Shown here: in pieces, positions 17,884-26,872 of the stretch
Layout: every line of letters begins with the position of its first letter
Numbering within the stretch: position 1 is the first letter of the stretch
Source: Actibacterium sp. 188UL27-1
GTDB taxonomy: Bacteria > Pseudomonadota > Alphaproteobacteria > Rhodobacterales > Rhodobacteraceae
NCBI RefSeq assembly: GCF_016901225.1
Contig: NZ_JAFEUL010000002.1
Location: 124,001-188,000, forward strand
Length of the DNA stretch: 64,000 nt
Direction of reading: 5' to 3'
Notes under the pieces: generated by a model
What the model was told of the DNA's origin: nothing
The model's input: only the letters and a program-made list of their open reading frames with translations
Database searches by the model: none
Program-made: the position numbers and the translations under genes

Positions 17884-18303
17884 TTAGGCAGGCTCAGCGG
17901 CGCTGTCGTCGGACCTGGCGCTTTTGGCGCGGTCATCCATGAATTGGTCGAATTCGGATTTGTCCTTGGCGGCGCGCAGACGTTCCAAAAAGGCTTCGAA
18001 CGCCTCCTGTTCATCCTGCAACCGGCGGATCGTTTCCGATTTATAGGCGTCAAACGCGATGTTGCCTGACGATTTGAACTTCATGCCACGGATGTGGTTG
18101 TGATCGCGCCGTTTGGCGCAACTTCCTGAAAACATGCGCTTACTCCAGATCATATATGCGAGAAAGGCCAGGCCGATGGGCCAGAAGAAGACAAATCCCA
18201 GAACCATGGCTGCGATCCAGGCGCCTTTGCCCCGGTCATCGAGCCAAGCCTCGGTCCGGCCAAACCAGGACTGGCCAGAAGAAGCGGATACAGCAGGTGT
18301 CAT
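17884..18303 (-). CDS. DUF2852 family small membrane protein
   Basis: A 139-residue protein with one hydrophobic segment at about residues 25-50 (KGAWIAAMVLGFVFFWPIGLA then FLAYMIWSKRM), the DUF2852 signature, and a charged, helical C-terminal half with LQDEQEAFEAFLERLRAAKDK that may form a coiled coil. ATG 18303 has GGAGA upstream. Function is unknown. It is divergent from glnE. Confidence 0.85.
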   Translation of the reverse strand: MTPAVSASSGQSWFGRTEAWLDDRGKGAWIAAMVLGFVFFWPIGLAFLAYMIWSKRMFSGSCAKRRDHNHIRGMKFKSSGNIAFDAYKSETIRRLQDEQEAFEAFLERLRAAKDKSEFDQFMDDRAKSARSDDSAAEPA

Positions 18304-18558
18304 GTAGGTCTCCGTTGTTGCGATTGTATGTGAATGCTTTTCACATGACATGAGATGGGGACCGGTCACGCATCCGTCAAGCCGGTATGTAAAACTATTT
18401 CACATCCCGAGCTATCACCTTCGATAAAGTCGAATTTATTGACGTTTCGCAATGGTATAGGCCTCAGGGACCGTTCAAGCAGGGCGCCGGTTGTTCCAGC
18501 CGAAGCCCTGGAAAACACATCATTGACCCGCGGGTATTCCCGCGGCAAGGCTCTGACC

Positions 18559-21327
18559 ATGTCGCCAAACCTCGCCTCCCGGATCATCCGCACACCCCTA
18601 CCATTCGACGCCGAGGCGGCCGCGGATATTGCAGACCTCTATCCCGACCAGGTGAAGGCCGTGGCCGATCTGCTAATGGGGACTGCGGGGTGCAGCCTCT
18701 TCCTCCGGGGTCTGTTGGAAAAGGAGCGGACTTGGCTGGCGCACGCACTGACCCAAGATCCCGTCACGGTGGCAGATGACATTCTGGCCGATCTCTCCCC
18801 AAGGCCCGAGGCCGAGTTGCGCCCCGCCTTGCGTCGGGCCAAGCGGCGGATGGCGCTGTGGGTCGCACTCATGGATCTTGGCGGTGTCTGGACCCTGCAG
18901 GATGTGACCGCGGCATTAACCAACCTAGCGGATCATGCAGTGGATACGGCCCTTAAATCCGCGCTGCTGGTTGAACTGAACCGGGGCAAAGTGCCGGGCG
19001 ACGGCCCCGATGATCTGACCGATGCAGCAGGTGTCACAGTACTGGCCATGGGAAAGATGGGGGCGGGGGAATTGAACTATTCCTCCGATATCGACCTGAT
19101 CTTCCTGTTCGACAATACCCGTTTCACCGGGCCCGATGTGGGGGAGGCGCGCGCTGCATTCATCCGGGCCACCCGCAAGACCTGTGCAATGCTCAGTGAC
19201 ATCACCGCCGATGGCTATGTCTTTCGCACCGACCTGCGCCTGCGCCCCGATGCTGCCGTGACGCCGGTCTGCGTCGCCATCGACGCGGCGGAACAGTATT
19301 ATGAAAGCGTGGGCCGCACCTGGGAGCGGGCCGCCTTTATCAAGGCGCGCGCCTGTGCCGGTAACATCGCCGTTGGTGCGGCATTCATTGATCGGCTCCG
19401 CCCTTTTGTCTGGCGGCGGCACCTGGATTTCGCCGCCATTCAGGATGCCTATGACATGCGCAAGGCGATCCGCGACCATAAGGGCCTGCACGGGGATCGG
19501 CTTGATGGTCGCGATCTGAAACTGGGGCGCGGCGGGATCCGTGAGATCGAATTTTTCACCCAGACCCGCCAGTTGATCGCGGGGGGGCGTGACGCCACGC
19601 TGCGCAGTGCGCGCACGGTCGATGCGCTGCGGTGCCTTGCAGAGGGCGACTGGATCGATCACCAAACAGCGGATGCGCTGATTGCGGATTACCGGTCCCA
19701 CCGGGAGGTTGAACATCGCCTTCAGATGGTGGCCGACGCCCAGACCCACCTTCTTCCCAAATCCGAGCAGGGTTTTGACCGCATCGCGCGGATGATGGGG
19801 CAGGGGGATACGGGCGCCTTCCGGGCAGAGTTGCGCACGCGGCTCGACCGTGTGGCGGGCCTGACAGAGGCGTTCTTTCGCCCTGATAATGGCGCGGCGG
19901 CCCCGCGGGGGGATGATCCCCCCATCGTAAAGGGATGGGCGCGCTATCCCGCCATGCGCTCCGCCCGCGCTGTTGAGATCTTTGAGCGGCTTAAACCCGA
20001 CCTTCTAAAGCGACTAGGAGAAGCCACCAAACCGGAGGAGGCGTTCGCAGCCTTCGATGGTTTTCTGTCGGGCCTGCCTGCCGGCGTTCAGATCTTTTCC
20101 CTGTTCGAGGCCAACCCGAAATTGCGCGCGATGATCGTGGATATCGCGGCGACCGCGCCACCGCTGGCCCGCTATCTGTCACGCCATTCCCGGGTCTTGG
20201 ATGCGGTGATCGGCGGTGATTTCTTTGCGCCCTGGCCGGATCAACTCAGTCTGCAGGCCGGATTGGGTGCCGCGTTGCAGGCCGCGCCGGACTACGAGGC
20301 GCAGCTTGATGCGGCCCGCCTCTGGGCCAAGGAGTGGCATTTTCGCATCGGCGTGCATCACTTGCGCGGTCTGACGGATGCGACCCAGGCTGGCGCGCAG
20401 TATGCCGACCTGGCCCAATCTGTCCTTGCGGCGCTGTACCCGGCCGTCTTGGGGCATCTGGCGCGGCGGCATGGAGCGCCCCCGGGGCGCGGGGCGGTCA
20501 TTTTGGCCATGGGGTCGTTGGGCGGCGGGTGGCTCAATGCCCATTCCGACCTCGATCTTATCGTCATCTACGATGCGGACGGAAACGACACCTCCGATGG
20601 TCCCCGCCCCCTGGCCGCACGCCCCTATTATGCTCGACTGACGCAATCTCTGATCACAGCGCTTTCAGCCCCAACGGCGCAAGGAAAGCTCTATGACGTC
20701 GATATGCGCCTGCGGCCCTCGGGCAAGCAGGGACCGGTGGCCACATCCCTGGCTGCGTTTCAACGCTACCACGCAGAAGAAGCATGGACCTGGGAACACC
20801 TCGCGTTGACCCTTGCGCGCCCCGTGGCCGGTCCAGAACAGGTGCAAGTTGATGTGGCCGCAGCTCGGCGCGCCATTCTTGGCGCGCCCCATGACCGGGC
20901 ACAGGTCCTATCCGATCTGGTGGATATGCGGGCCCGGCTGGCCAGCCAGGCTGGTCAGCTCTCGGCCTATGAAGCAAAGCTGGGCGCCGGTCGCGCCCAG
21001 GACATCGCCTTGTTGGCCCAAACGGCGGCAGTTCTGTCGGGGCAGGCCGCGGGCACCATCCCTGAACAGTTGCTCCAGGCTGCTGGATGGATCCCGGATG
21101 ATAGCATCGCCACGCTCACTCGGATGCATAACCTATGCCGATCTGTTCAAAGCGCGGGCCGTTTGGTGGCCGATGGCGCGGTCTCTGACACCACATTGGG
21201 GCAAGGCGGCGCACAGGTCCTCCTGCGGGAGACAGGACAACCGGACCTTGCCAAGCTGAATGCGCATCTGACCCAGCTGGCCTCCGAATGTGATCGGATC
21301 ATAACGGATGCCCTTGCCGCGCCCTGA
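18559..21327 (+). CDS. glnE: glutamine synthetase adenylyltransferase/deadenylase
   Basis: A 922-residue bifunctional enzyme that adenylylates and de-adenylylates glutamine synthetase in response to PII proteins. Two nucleotidyltransferase modules are visible: an N-terminal deadenylase with GAGELNYSSDIDLIFLFD (about 170-190) and a C-terminal adenylylase with GGGWLNAHSDLDLIVIYD (about 655-672), both with the G-S-x10-DxD type motif. Linker helical GlnD-like regions follow each. I chose ATG 18559; the frame is open to 18355 but the upstream residues look non-coding. Length is close to the family norm (about 930-950). Confidence 0.95.
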   Translation: MSPNLASRIIRTPLPFDAEAAADIADLYPDQVKAVADLLMGTAGCSLFLRGLLEKERTWLAHALTQDPVTVADDILADLSPRPEAELRPALRRAKRRMALWVALMDLGGVWTLQDVTAALTNLADHAVDTALKSALLVELNRGKVPGDGPDDLTDAAGVTVLAMGKMGAGELNYSSDIDLIFLFDNTRFTGPDVGEARAAFIRATRKTCAMLSDITADGYVFRTDLRLRPDAAVTPVCVAIDAAEQYYESVGRTWERAAFIKARACAGNIAVGAAFIDRLRPFVWRRHLDFAAIQDAYDMRKAIRDHKGLHGDRLDGRDLKLGRGGIREIEFFTQTRQLIAGGRDATLRSARTVDALRCLAEGDWIDHQTADALIADYRSHREVEHRLQMVADAQTHLLPKSEQGFDRIARMMGQGDTGAFRAELRTRLDRVAGLTEAFFRPDNGAAAPRGDDPPIVKGWARYPAMRSARAVEIFERLKPDLLKRLGEATKPEEAFAAFDGFLSGLPAGVQIFSLFEANPKLRAMIVDIAATAPPLARYLSRHSRVLDAVIGGDFFAPWPDQLSLQAGLGAALQAAPDYEAQLDAARLWAKEWHFRIGVHHLRGLTDATQAGAQYADLAQSVLAALYPAVLGHLARRHGAPPGRGAVILAMGSLGGGWLNAHSDLDLIVIYDADGNDTSDGPRPLAARPYYARLTQSLITALSAPTAQGKLYDVDMRLRPSGKQGPVATSLAAFQRYHAEEAWTWEHLALTLARPVAGPEQVQVDVAAARRAILGAPHDRAQVLSDLVDMRARLASQAGQLSAYEAKLGAGRAQDIALLAQTAAVLSGQAAGTIPEQLLQAAGWIPDDSIATLTRMHNLCRSVQSAGRLVADGAVSDTTLGQGGAQVLLRETGQPDLAKLNAHLTQLASECDRIITDALAAP

Positions 21328-21362
21328 GCATCCGCTAACTTCGCCAAAGTAAAGGAGATGCC

Positions 21363-21635
21363 ATGAAAGGCGACGCACTGGACCCGAAGGGCCTGATCCA
21401 GGACAGTTATCGGATCGATGGTATTTCATCCCCGGAATGCCGGTCGATCTTCGTCGATTGGGCGCTGTCCACGGGTGCGGGCATTCAGGACCGCGCGGCC
21501 ATCATGGCCCTGTTGGAGCGCTATGGGGCCGAGGCCCCCGACCATCCTATGACGGCTGTCCTGAAAGAAGGGCTTGCCACGGATCCTGGCGCAGGCAAAC
21601 GCCGTGGTGGCCGAAAGGGGCGCGTTGCCTCCTGA
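21363..21635 (+). CDS. small conserved hypothetical protein downstream of glnE
   Basis: A 90-residue soluble protein starting 35 bases after glnE, with AAGGAG before the ATG. It is acidic in its first 75 residues (YRIDGISSPECRSIFVDWAL, then AAIMALLERYG) and ends in a basic Arg/Gly tail (GKRRGGRKGR) that could bind nucleic acid. I recognise no domain. Same-strand proximity suggests co-transcription with glnE. Confidence 0.75.
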   Translation: MKGDALDPKGLIQDSYRIDGISSPECRSIFVDWALSTGAGIQDRAAIMALLERYGAEAPDHPMTAVLKEGLATDPGAGKRRGGRKGRVAS

Positions 21636-21647
21636 CCGGGCCAGGCG

Positions 21648-21992
21648 TTAGTTCGCCCGATGGCACGTCGCCGCCTGATAGATCTTTCCGGTATCATCGA
21701 AATATAGCGTCTCGGCGGCCAGAACGCCGTGATGGTTCAGAGATGTGATCACCATCATTTCATGGCCTTCGAACACGTCTTGAACCCGGAAACGAAGGCC
21801 CGGTTGACGGGCCAATGCGGCAGACCAGTGAGCACGCAGCCTTTCCATTCCGATGATTTCGCCAGAGCCAACCAATGGCACGACCTTTCAGGATCGAAGG
21901 ACGATGTCGATCTGGTAATGGTCCGGGATCTTATCCAGATCGTGACTGTTCCAACCGTCTTCCCACAACCGCGCAAACGCGTTGGCCGTCAT
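21648..21992 (-). pseudogene. NTF2/SnoaL-like protein gene with an in-frame stop
   Basis: From ATG 21992 one frame runs 115 codons to 21648, broken only by TGA at codon 35 (21888-21890). The residues on both sides form a continuous SnoaL-like protein: FARLWEDGWNSHDLDKIPDH before, and VVPLVGSGEIIGMERLRAHW then FEGHEMMVITSLNHHG after. The stop replaces what is probably Arg (CGA to TGA). Either the gene is freshly inactivated, a 77-residue product starts at GTG 21881, or the base is a sequencing error. The family binds small ligands in a cone-shaped barrel; no substrate can be named. Confidence 0.7.
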
Positions 21993-22011
21993 TGACCCGG
22001 CACCCACAGAA

Positions 22012-22659
22012 TCAGGCCGCCCGCGGCAACCTGGCAGCTTCCCGGGCCAGGGCGGTGATACCGTCCCAATCGCCAGCCTCGATCAATCCGGTCGGCGCCA
22101 CCCAGCTTCCGCCGACGCAGAGTGTGTTTGGCAGGCCCAGATAATCGGGAGCATTCTTCAGGCTGACCCCGCCTGTCGGGCAAAAGCTGATCTGGGGCAG
22201 GGGGGAGGACAGGGATTTGAGCGCCACAGCCCCGCCGGACGCCTCCGCTGGAAAGAACTTTTGGACCGTGTAGCCCTTTTCCAACAGCTCCATAGCCTCG
22301 GTCGCAGTGGCAGCACCCGGCAGTAATGGCAAATCTGCGGCCACGCAGGCCTCTAACAACCGATCCGTCGACCCGGGTGAGACGCCGAATTGCGCGCCCG
22401 CCGAAACCGCCGCCGAAACATCGTCAGGTGTCAGCAACGTGCCTGCCCCAACCACGCCGCCCTCGACATCTGCCATCTCGCGGATCACATCCAGTGCTGC
22501 AGGGGTGCGCAGGGTAACCTCCAGCGCGGGCAAGCCGCCCGCCACCAACGCTTTGGCCAGATCCTTGGCGATGGCGGCGTCATGCACGACAAGAACGGGG
22601 ACAACCGGCGCCAACATGCAGATTTCGCGTGGACGACGGCTCAGGGTATCGGGGGTCAT
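22012..22659 (-). CDS. eda: KDPG (2-keto-3-deoxy-6-phosphogluconate) aldolase
   Basis: A 215-residue class I aldolase that splits KDPG to pyruvate and glyceraldehyde 3-phosphate, the last step of the Entner-Doudoroff pathway. Signatures are VLVVHD, GGLPALEVTLRTPAALD with the catalytic glutamate, GAGTLLTPDDV, and the Schiff-base lysine in VQKFFPAEASGG, followed by FCPTGGVS. ATG 22659 has AAGGA upstream. It lies 60 bases after the edd stop and is in the same operon. Confidence 0.95.
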   Translation of the reverse strand: MTPDTLSRRPREICMLAPVVPVLVVHDAAIAKDLAKALVAGGLPALEVTLRTPAALDVIREMADVEGGVVGAGTLLTPDDVSAAVSAGAQFGVSPGSTDRLLEACVAADLPLLPGAATATEAMELLEKGYTVQKFFPAEASGGAVALKSLSSPLPQISFCPTGGVSLKNAPDYLGLPNTLCVGGSWVAPTGLIEAGDWDGITALAREAARLPRAA

Positions 22660-22719
22660 CGAAATGTCCTTGTCTGGCGGAATGGGATACCGGTCATGTG
22701 CCCCGCGCCGTGGCAAAGG

Positions 22720-24525
22720 TCAAACGACTACACCGGCCCCATCGGTCGACAGGCCCACAGTATGGCGGAACATCGTGAACAATTCGCGCCCCGTCCCATG
22801 GTCATTGGCAGACAGGTCAGGTTGCACGGGCTGGCGTTGATCGAAATCCGCGGCCAGCACGGTCAGCGCGCCGGTTACGGCATCCACCCGCACCACATCG
22901 CCATCACGCAGCCGCGCCAGTGGGCCACCCTTGGCCGCCTCTGGTGTGACATGGATCGCCGATGGCACCTTGCCCGACGCGCCCGACATCCGCCCATCGG
23001 TCACCAACGCGACCCTTAGCCCGCGATCCTGCAGGACGGCCAGACACGGCGTCAGCGCGTGCAGTTCCGGCATCCCATTGGCCGATGGCCCCTGAAACCG
23101 CACCACGATCACCGTATCCTCGGTAAACTCACCGGCCTTGAATGCGGCTTTCACGGCATCCTGGGTGCTGAAGATCCGCGCCTTGGCCTCGATCACATGG
23201 CGCTCTGGTGCCACGGCCGAGACCTTCATGATCCCGCGACCCAGATTGCCTTTCAGCTCTCTCAGGCCGCCGGTCTTTTGGAACGGGTCGGTGGCAGGGC
23301 GCAGGATCTTGTCATTCTGGCTGTCCACGGGGCCGGGGCCGTAGACCACCGCGCCGTCCCTCAGCTTGGGTTCCTGCGTGTAAAGTGACAGACCATCCCC
23401 CGCCACGGTCGTCACATCCTCGTGCAGCAATCCGGCCTCGAGCAACTGCCCGATCATATAGCCCAGGCCGCCAGCCGCATGGAAATGGTTCACGTCGGCC
23501 AGCCCATTGGGATAAACCTTGGCCATCAGCGGCGTGATCTCCGACAGATCCGAGAAGTCCTGCAAATCCAGGATTACCCCCGCCGCCCGCGCCATGGCAG
23601 GCAGGTGCAACACCAGGTTGGTGGAGCCGCCGGTCGCCATCAACCCGATGATCCCGTTCACAAACGCCTTCTCGTCTAAAACCTGCGCGACAGGGCGATA
23701 ATCATTGCCAAGGGCGGTGATCTGCATCGCGCGCTCGGTTCCCGCTACGGTCAATGCCTCCCGCAACGGCGTGCCCGGATTGACAAAGCTGGCCCCGGGC
23801 AGGTGCAGGCCCATCACCTCCATCAGCATCTGGTTCGAATTCGCCGTGCCGTAAAAGGTGCAGGTTCCCGGGCCGTGATAGCTGGCCATCTCCGCCTCCA
23901 TCAGTTTGTCCCGTCCAATCTCTCCGGCGGCAAACTGTTGGCGCACCTTGGCCTTTTCATCATTGGGCAACCCGCTGACCATCGGCCCCGCGGGCAGAAA
24001 GATCCCCGGCAGATAGCCAAAGGTAGCTGCGGCAATCACCAAGCCTGGTACGATCTTGTCGCACACACCCAGGTAAAGTGCCGCATCAAAGGTGTTGTGG
24101 CTTAGTGAAACACCGGTCGCCAGCGCAATCACATCGCGCGAAAACAGGCTCAACTCCATCCCGGTCTGGCCTTGTGTGACCCCGTCGCACATGGCGGGCA
24201 CCCCACCTGCCACCTGCGCTGTGCCGCCCGCAGCCCGGGCGGCCGCCTTGATCACGGCGGGAAAGCTTTCAAACGGCTGATGCGCGCTCAGCATGTCATT
24301 GTAGGCGGTGATGATGCCCAGATTGGCAGTGCGTTCGGCCACCAACTCGCCCTTATCCTCCCCCATCGCGGCATAGGCATGGGCCTGGTTACCGCAACTC
24401 AGATGTGCCCGGCGCGGCCCGTCACCGGCCGCCTTCGCCATCCGCTCCAGATAAGCGCTGCGGCTTGCAGCACTCCGGTCCTTGATACGATCTGTGACGG
24501 CGTGCAGGGTCGGGTGCAGGGGCAT
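22720..24525 (-). CDS. edd: 6-phosphogluconate dehydratase
   Basis: A 601-residue IlvD/Edd-family iron-sulfur dehydratase that converts 6-phosphogluconate to KDPG. Motifs are [37 protein letters not shown] and [10 protein letters not shown] with cluster cysteines, the substrate segment [19 protein letters not shown], and [18 protein letters not shown] near the C-terminus. ATG 24525 is preceded by GGAGA; the longer frame to 24693 has no support. With eda it makes a complete Entner-Doudoroff unit under a LacI-type operator 44 bases upstream. Confidence 0.95.
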   Translation of the reverse strand: MPLHPTLHAVTDRIKDRSAASRSAYLERMAKAAGDGPRRAHLSCGNQAHAYAAMGEDKGELVAERTANLGIITAYNDMLSAHQPFESFPAVIKAAARAAGGTAQVAGGVPAMCDGVTQGQTGMELSLFSRDVIALATGVSLSHNTFDAALYLGVCDKIVPGLVIAAATFGYLPGIFLPAGPMVSGLPNDEKAKVRQQFAAGEIGRDKLMEAEMASYHGPGTCTFYGTANSNQMLMEVMGLHLPGASFVNPGTPLREALTVAGTERAMQITALGNDYRPVAQVLDEKAFVNGIIGLMATGGSTNLVLHLPAMARAAGVILDLQDFSDLSEITPLMAKVYPNGLADVNHFHAAGGLGYMIGQLLEAGLLHEDVTTVAGDGLSLYTQEPKLRDGAVVYGPGPVDSQNDKILRPATDPFQKTGGLRELKGNLGRGIMKVSAVAPERHVIEAKARIFSTQDAVKAAFKAGEFTEDTVIVVRFQGPSANGMPELHALTPCLAVLQDRGLRVALVTDGRMSGASGKVPSAIHVTPEAAKGGPLARLRDGDVVRVDAVTGALTVLAADFDQRQPVQPDLSANDHGTGRELFTMFRHTVGLSTDGAGVVV

Positions 24526-24568
24526 AGCAACGTCTCCGCGCTGGGTTGCGTTGACCATGAGGTAGCTT

Positions 24569-24580
24569 GTTAGCGCTAAC
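24569..24580. promoter_or_regulatory. LacI-family operator upstream of edd
   Basis: Perfect 12-base palindrome GTTAGCGCTAAC with the central CG step typical of LacI/GalR-family sites, placed 44 bases before the edd start. It is probably bound by a sugar-responsive repressor or activator of the Entner-Doudoroff genes, not encoded in the window. Confidence 0.65.
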
Positions 24581-24820
24581 CGGGCAAGTGAACATTGCCC
24601 AGCCCGTGCATTTGCCGCAACCCGGCGATCAGTGTCCTCCGTGGCGGATCCGTTAACCAAATGCTGCAATTCATGAGGCCGCGCGCCTGGCACGTAATCA
24701 ACGGTAAACCGAACTCGCGTAATTCCTTAATGAACTGGCCGAAGATGCCGGAGATTGCCGGGCCAAAGCGCCCGCCTCCCCAAGCAGTCAGGGCCGCTCG
24801 CCCGAAAGGAATGCAGGACA

Positions 24821-24949
24821 ATGCCGTCAAAACTCTTCATCGCCCTGTTGGGGTTGTTGTTCATCTGTGCGTGCAGCGCCCCGGATGTATCGCGCAACGT
24901 CCCGCAACTGAACTCAAACTACATGTGGTCCGTGGGTATGGTGCGCTAA
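24821..24949 (+). CDS. very small lipoprotein
   Basis: A 42-residue protein: basic start, hydrophobic stretch FIALLGLLFICAC as lipoprotein signal with the lipidated cysteine near residue 18 (ICAC then SAPD), leaving a mature peptide of about 25 residues ending NYMWSVGMVR. GCAGGA lies before ATG 24821. Similar tiny entericidin-like lipoproteins are common in the family, with no clear role. Confidence 0.65.
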   Translation: MPSKLFIALLGLLFICACSAPDVSRNVPQLNSNYMWSVGMVR

Positions 24950-24988
24950 GCTCTTTTCGCCCGACGCGATCCGGCGTAGCTGGGGGGG

Positions 24989-26182
24989 ATGACCGAAACA
25001 GACCACCCCACCGTTCGCCTGCGGCCCAAGGCCGATGCCAAAGCCATCCGCCATGGCTTCCCCTGGGTCTATGCCGATGAACTGGTGCTGGATCGCCGGT
25101 CCAAGGCGCTGGATGCCGGCACCATTGCCTTACTGACCGATGCTGACCGGCAAGAGCTTGGCCTGGTCGCCGTCAATTCGCACTCAAAGATCATCTGCCG
25201 GATGCTGGACCGCGATCCCCGTGCAATCATTGACCAAAACTGGTTCGCTGCCCATCTCAGCCGCGCGCTTGACCTGCGCCAAAAGCTGTTTGATGCCCCC
25301 TATTACCGCCTTATCCATGCAGAGGCCGACGGCCTGCCAGGTGTCGTCATCGACCGGTTCGGCGACGTCGCCGTCATCCAGCCCAATGCCGCCTGGTCCG
25401 ACCGCTTGCTCACACCGCTCGCTGCCGCGCTGCAACAGGTCGCCGGTGTGACGACAATCGTCAAAAACGCGACGGGCCGCTCCCGCACGCTGGAAGGGCT
25501 GGATGAAGAAACGACTGTTCTGACCGGCGCCATCTCAGGCCCGATCCCCGTCCCCATGAACGGTGCGATCTACATGGCCGACGTGATCGGCGGCCAGAAG
25601 ACTGGCCTGTTCTTCGATCAACGCCCCAACCATGCTTTTGCGGCCCAATTCGCCCAAGGCGCGCGCATGCTGGACGTATTCTCCCATGTCGGCGGTTTCG
25701 GACTGGCCGCCCTCGCTGCCGGGGCCAGCCATGTCACAGCCATCGACGGCTCGGCCCCAGCCCTTGCCCTGGCGCAAGAAGGTGCCACCCGCATGGGCTG
25801 CGCCGATCGCTTTGCAACACGCAAAGGCGATGCCTTCGCGGTGATGGAGGAACTGGCGAAAGAGGGCGCAACCTTCGATCTGATCATCTGCGATCCGCCA
25901 GCCTTTGCGCCAGCCAAGCCCGCATTGGAGGCCGGTCTGCGCGCCTATGAACGCACGGCGCGGCTCGCGGCCAAGCTGGTGGCACCGGGTGGGATCCTGG
26001 GCCTGTGTTCTTGCTCCCACGCCGCTGATCTGACCCGGTTTCGCAATGCGTCATCCCGCGGGATTGGCCGTGCCGGTCGCCGCGGTGTGATCCTCCATAC
26101 GGGGTTCGCCGGGCCCGATCATCCGGTGCTCCCGCATCTGGCAGAAACGAGCTACCTCAAATCCGTGATCTGCCGTTTGTGA
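24989..26182 (+). CDS. RlmI-like class I SAM-dependent RNA methyltransferase
   Basis: A 397-residue protein with an N-terminal PUA domain (about 8-80, RLRPKADAKAIRHGFPWVYADEL), a linker beta domain with YRLIHAEADGLPGVVIDRFGD, and a C-terminal Rossmann methyltransferase with MLDVFSHVGGFGLAALAAGA (SAM-binding) and the catalytic-loop motif IICDPPAFAPAK. It closely follows RlmI-type rRNA 5-methylcytosine methyltransferases, although the final catalytic cysteine block reads LGLCSCSH. The target nucleotide is not certain. Its stop overlaps the start of the PIN gene (TGATG). Confidence 0.88.
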   Translation: MTETDHPTVRLRPKADAKAIRHGFPWVYADELVLDRRSKALDAGTIALLTDADRQELGLVAVNSHSKIICRMLDRDPRAIIDQNWFAAHLSRALDLRQKLFDAPYYRLIHAEADGLPGVVIDRFGDVAVIQPNAAWSDRLLTPLAAALQQVAGVTTIVKNATGRSRTLEGLDEETTVLTGAISGPIPVPMNGAIYMADVIGGQKTGLFFDQRPNHAFAAQFAQGARMLDVFSHVGGFGLAALAAGASHVTAIDGSAPALALAQEGATRMGCADRFATRKGDAFAVMEELAKEGATFDLIICDPPAFAPAKPALEAGLRAYERTARLAAKLVAPGGILGLCSCSHAADLTRFRNASSRGIGRAGRRGVILHTGFAGPDHPVLPHLAETSYLKSVICRL

Positions 26183-26727
26183 TGAAGAAGGTCCTCATCG
26201 ACACCTGCGTTCTTTACCCGACCGTCGCCCGCGAGGTGCTGCTTCAAGTGGCCAAGGCAGGCCTGTTCCAACCGCTCTGGTCCCCACGTATTCTTGAGGA
26301 ATGGGCTCACGCCGCCCGCAAGATCGGCCCAGCCGGACAGGTGCAGGCCCAGGCCGAGATTGCCCTGGCTACGGCCGCCTGGCCAAATGCCATCGTCACT
26401 CCGAAAGAGGGCGATATGGCCCGCCTCTGGCTTCCCGATGAAAACGATATCCATGTCCTGGCCGCTGCCATCGCCGGATCAGCCGACCTGATCCTGACCT
26501 GGAACGCCAAGGACTTCCCGCGCCATACCCTCCACGAAGAAGGGATAGACCGGAATGATCCAGATAGTTTCCTTATGAAGCTGTGGCTTGATCGAACCAA
26601 TATCGTGACCGAGGCCGCGGATCGCATCTATGCCCAATCCCGGAACCTCGAAAATGTCCCCAAAACCCGCCGCGCTCTTCTAAAAAAGGCTCGCCTTCCA
26701 CGCCTTGCCCGTGCGCTAGATCGTTAA
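26182..26727 (+). CDS. PIN-domain ribonuclease-like protein
   Basis: A 181-residue PIN protein. Acidic metal-binding residues are in VLIDTCVLYP (Asp7), the central LEEWAHAA, and DENDIHVLAAAIAGSADLILTWNAKDFP. It overlaps the methyltransferase stop by one base (TGATG), so the two are co-translated; a GTG at 26179 is an alternative start. No antitoxin-like partner is present, which argues against a VapBC toxin and for a role linked to RNA modification or processing. The pairing with an RlmI-like methyltransferase is, from memory, conserved in Rhodobacteraceae. Confidence 0.85.
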   Translation: MKKVLIDTCVLYPTVAREVLLQVAKAGLFQPLWSPRILEEWAHAARKIGPAGQVQAQAEIALATAAWPNAIVTPKEGDMARLWLPDENDIHVLAAAIAGSADLILTWNAKDFPRHTLHEEGIDRNDPDSFLMKLWLDRTNIVTEAADRIYAQSRNLENVPKTRRALLKKARLPRLARALDR

Positions 26728-26735
26728 ATCTTTCT

Positions 26736-26835
26736 CATTATGTGTTCAAAAATATCCCCACCGGACGCACAAACTCAATTATCGCGCCACTAGATTTAGT
26801 GCCTCCGGCGGGGATATTTTTGAACACATGATGAT
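26736..26835. repeat. dispersed intergenic inverted repeat, family A, copy 2
   Basis: Left arm TGTGTTCAAAAATATCCCC (26741-26759) is exactly complementary to the right arm at 26810-26828, a perfect 19-base inverted repeat extended with mismatches on both sides. The interior CTAGATTTAGTGCCTCCGGC matches copy 1 at 246-369. It has no coding capacity and lies between a gene end and a convergent gene end. Confidence 0.8.
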
Positions 26836-26872
26836 GTAACGGTTGTGTAAGTGTCGCACGGCAGCGGCGAGA

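Noticed and set aside
26182-26727. VapC toxin of a toxin-antitoxin pair
   Set aside because: No small antitoxin gene is upstream; the partner is an RNA methyltransferase and the protein is longer than typical VapC.
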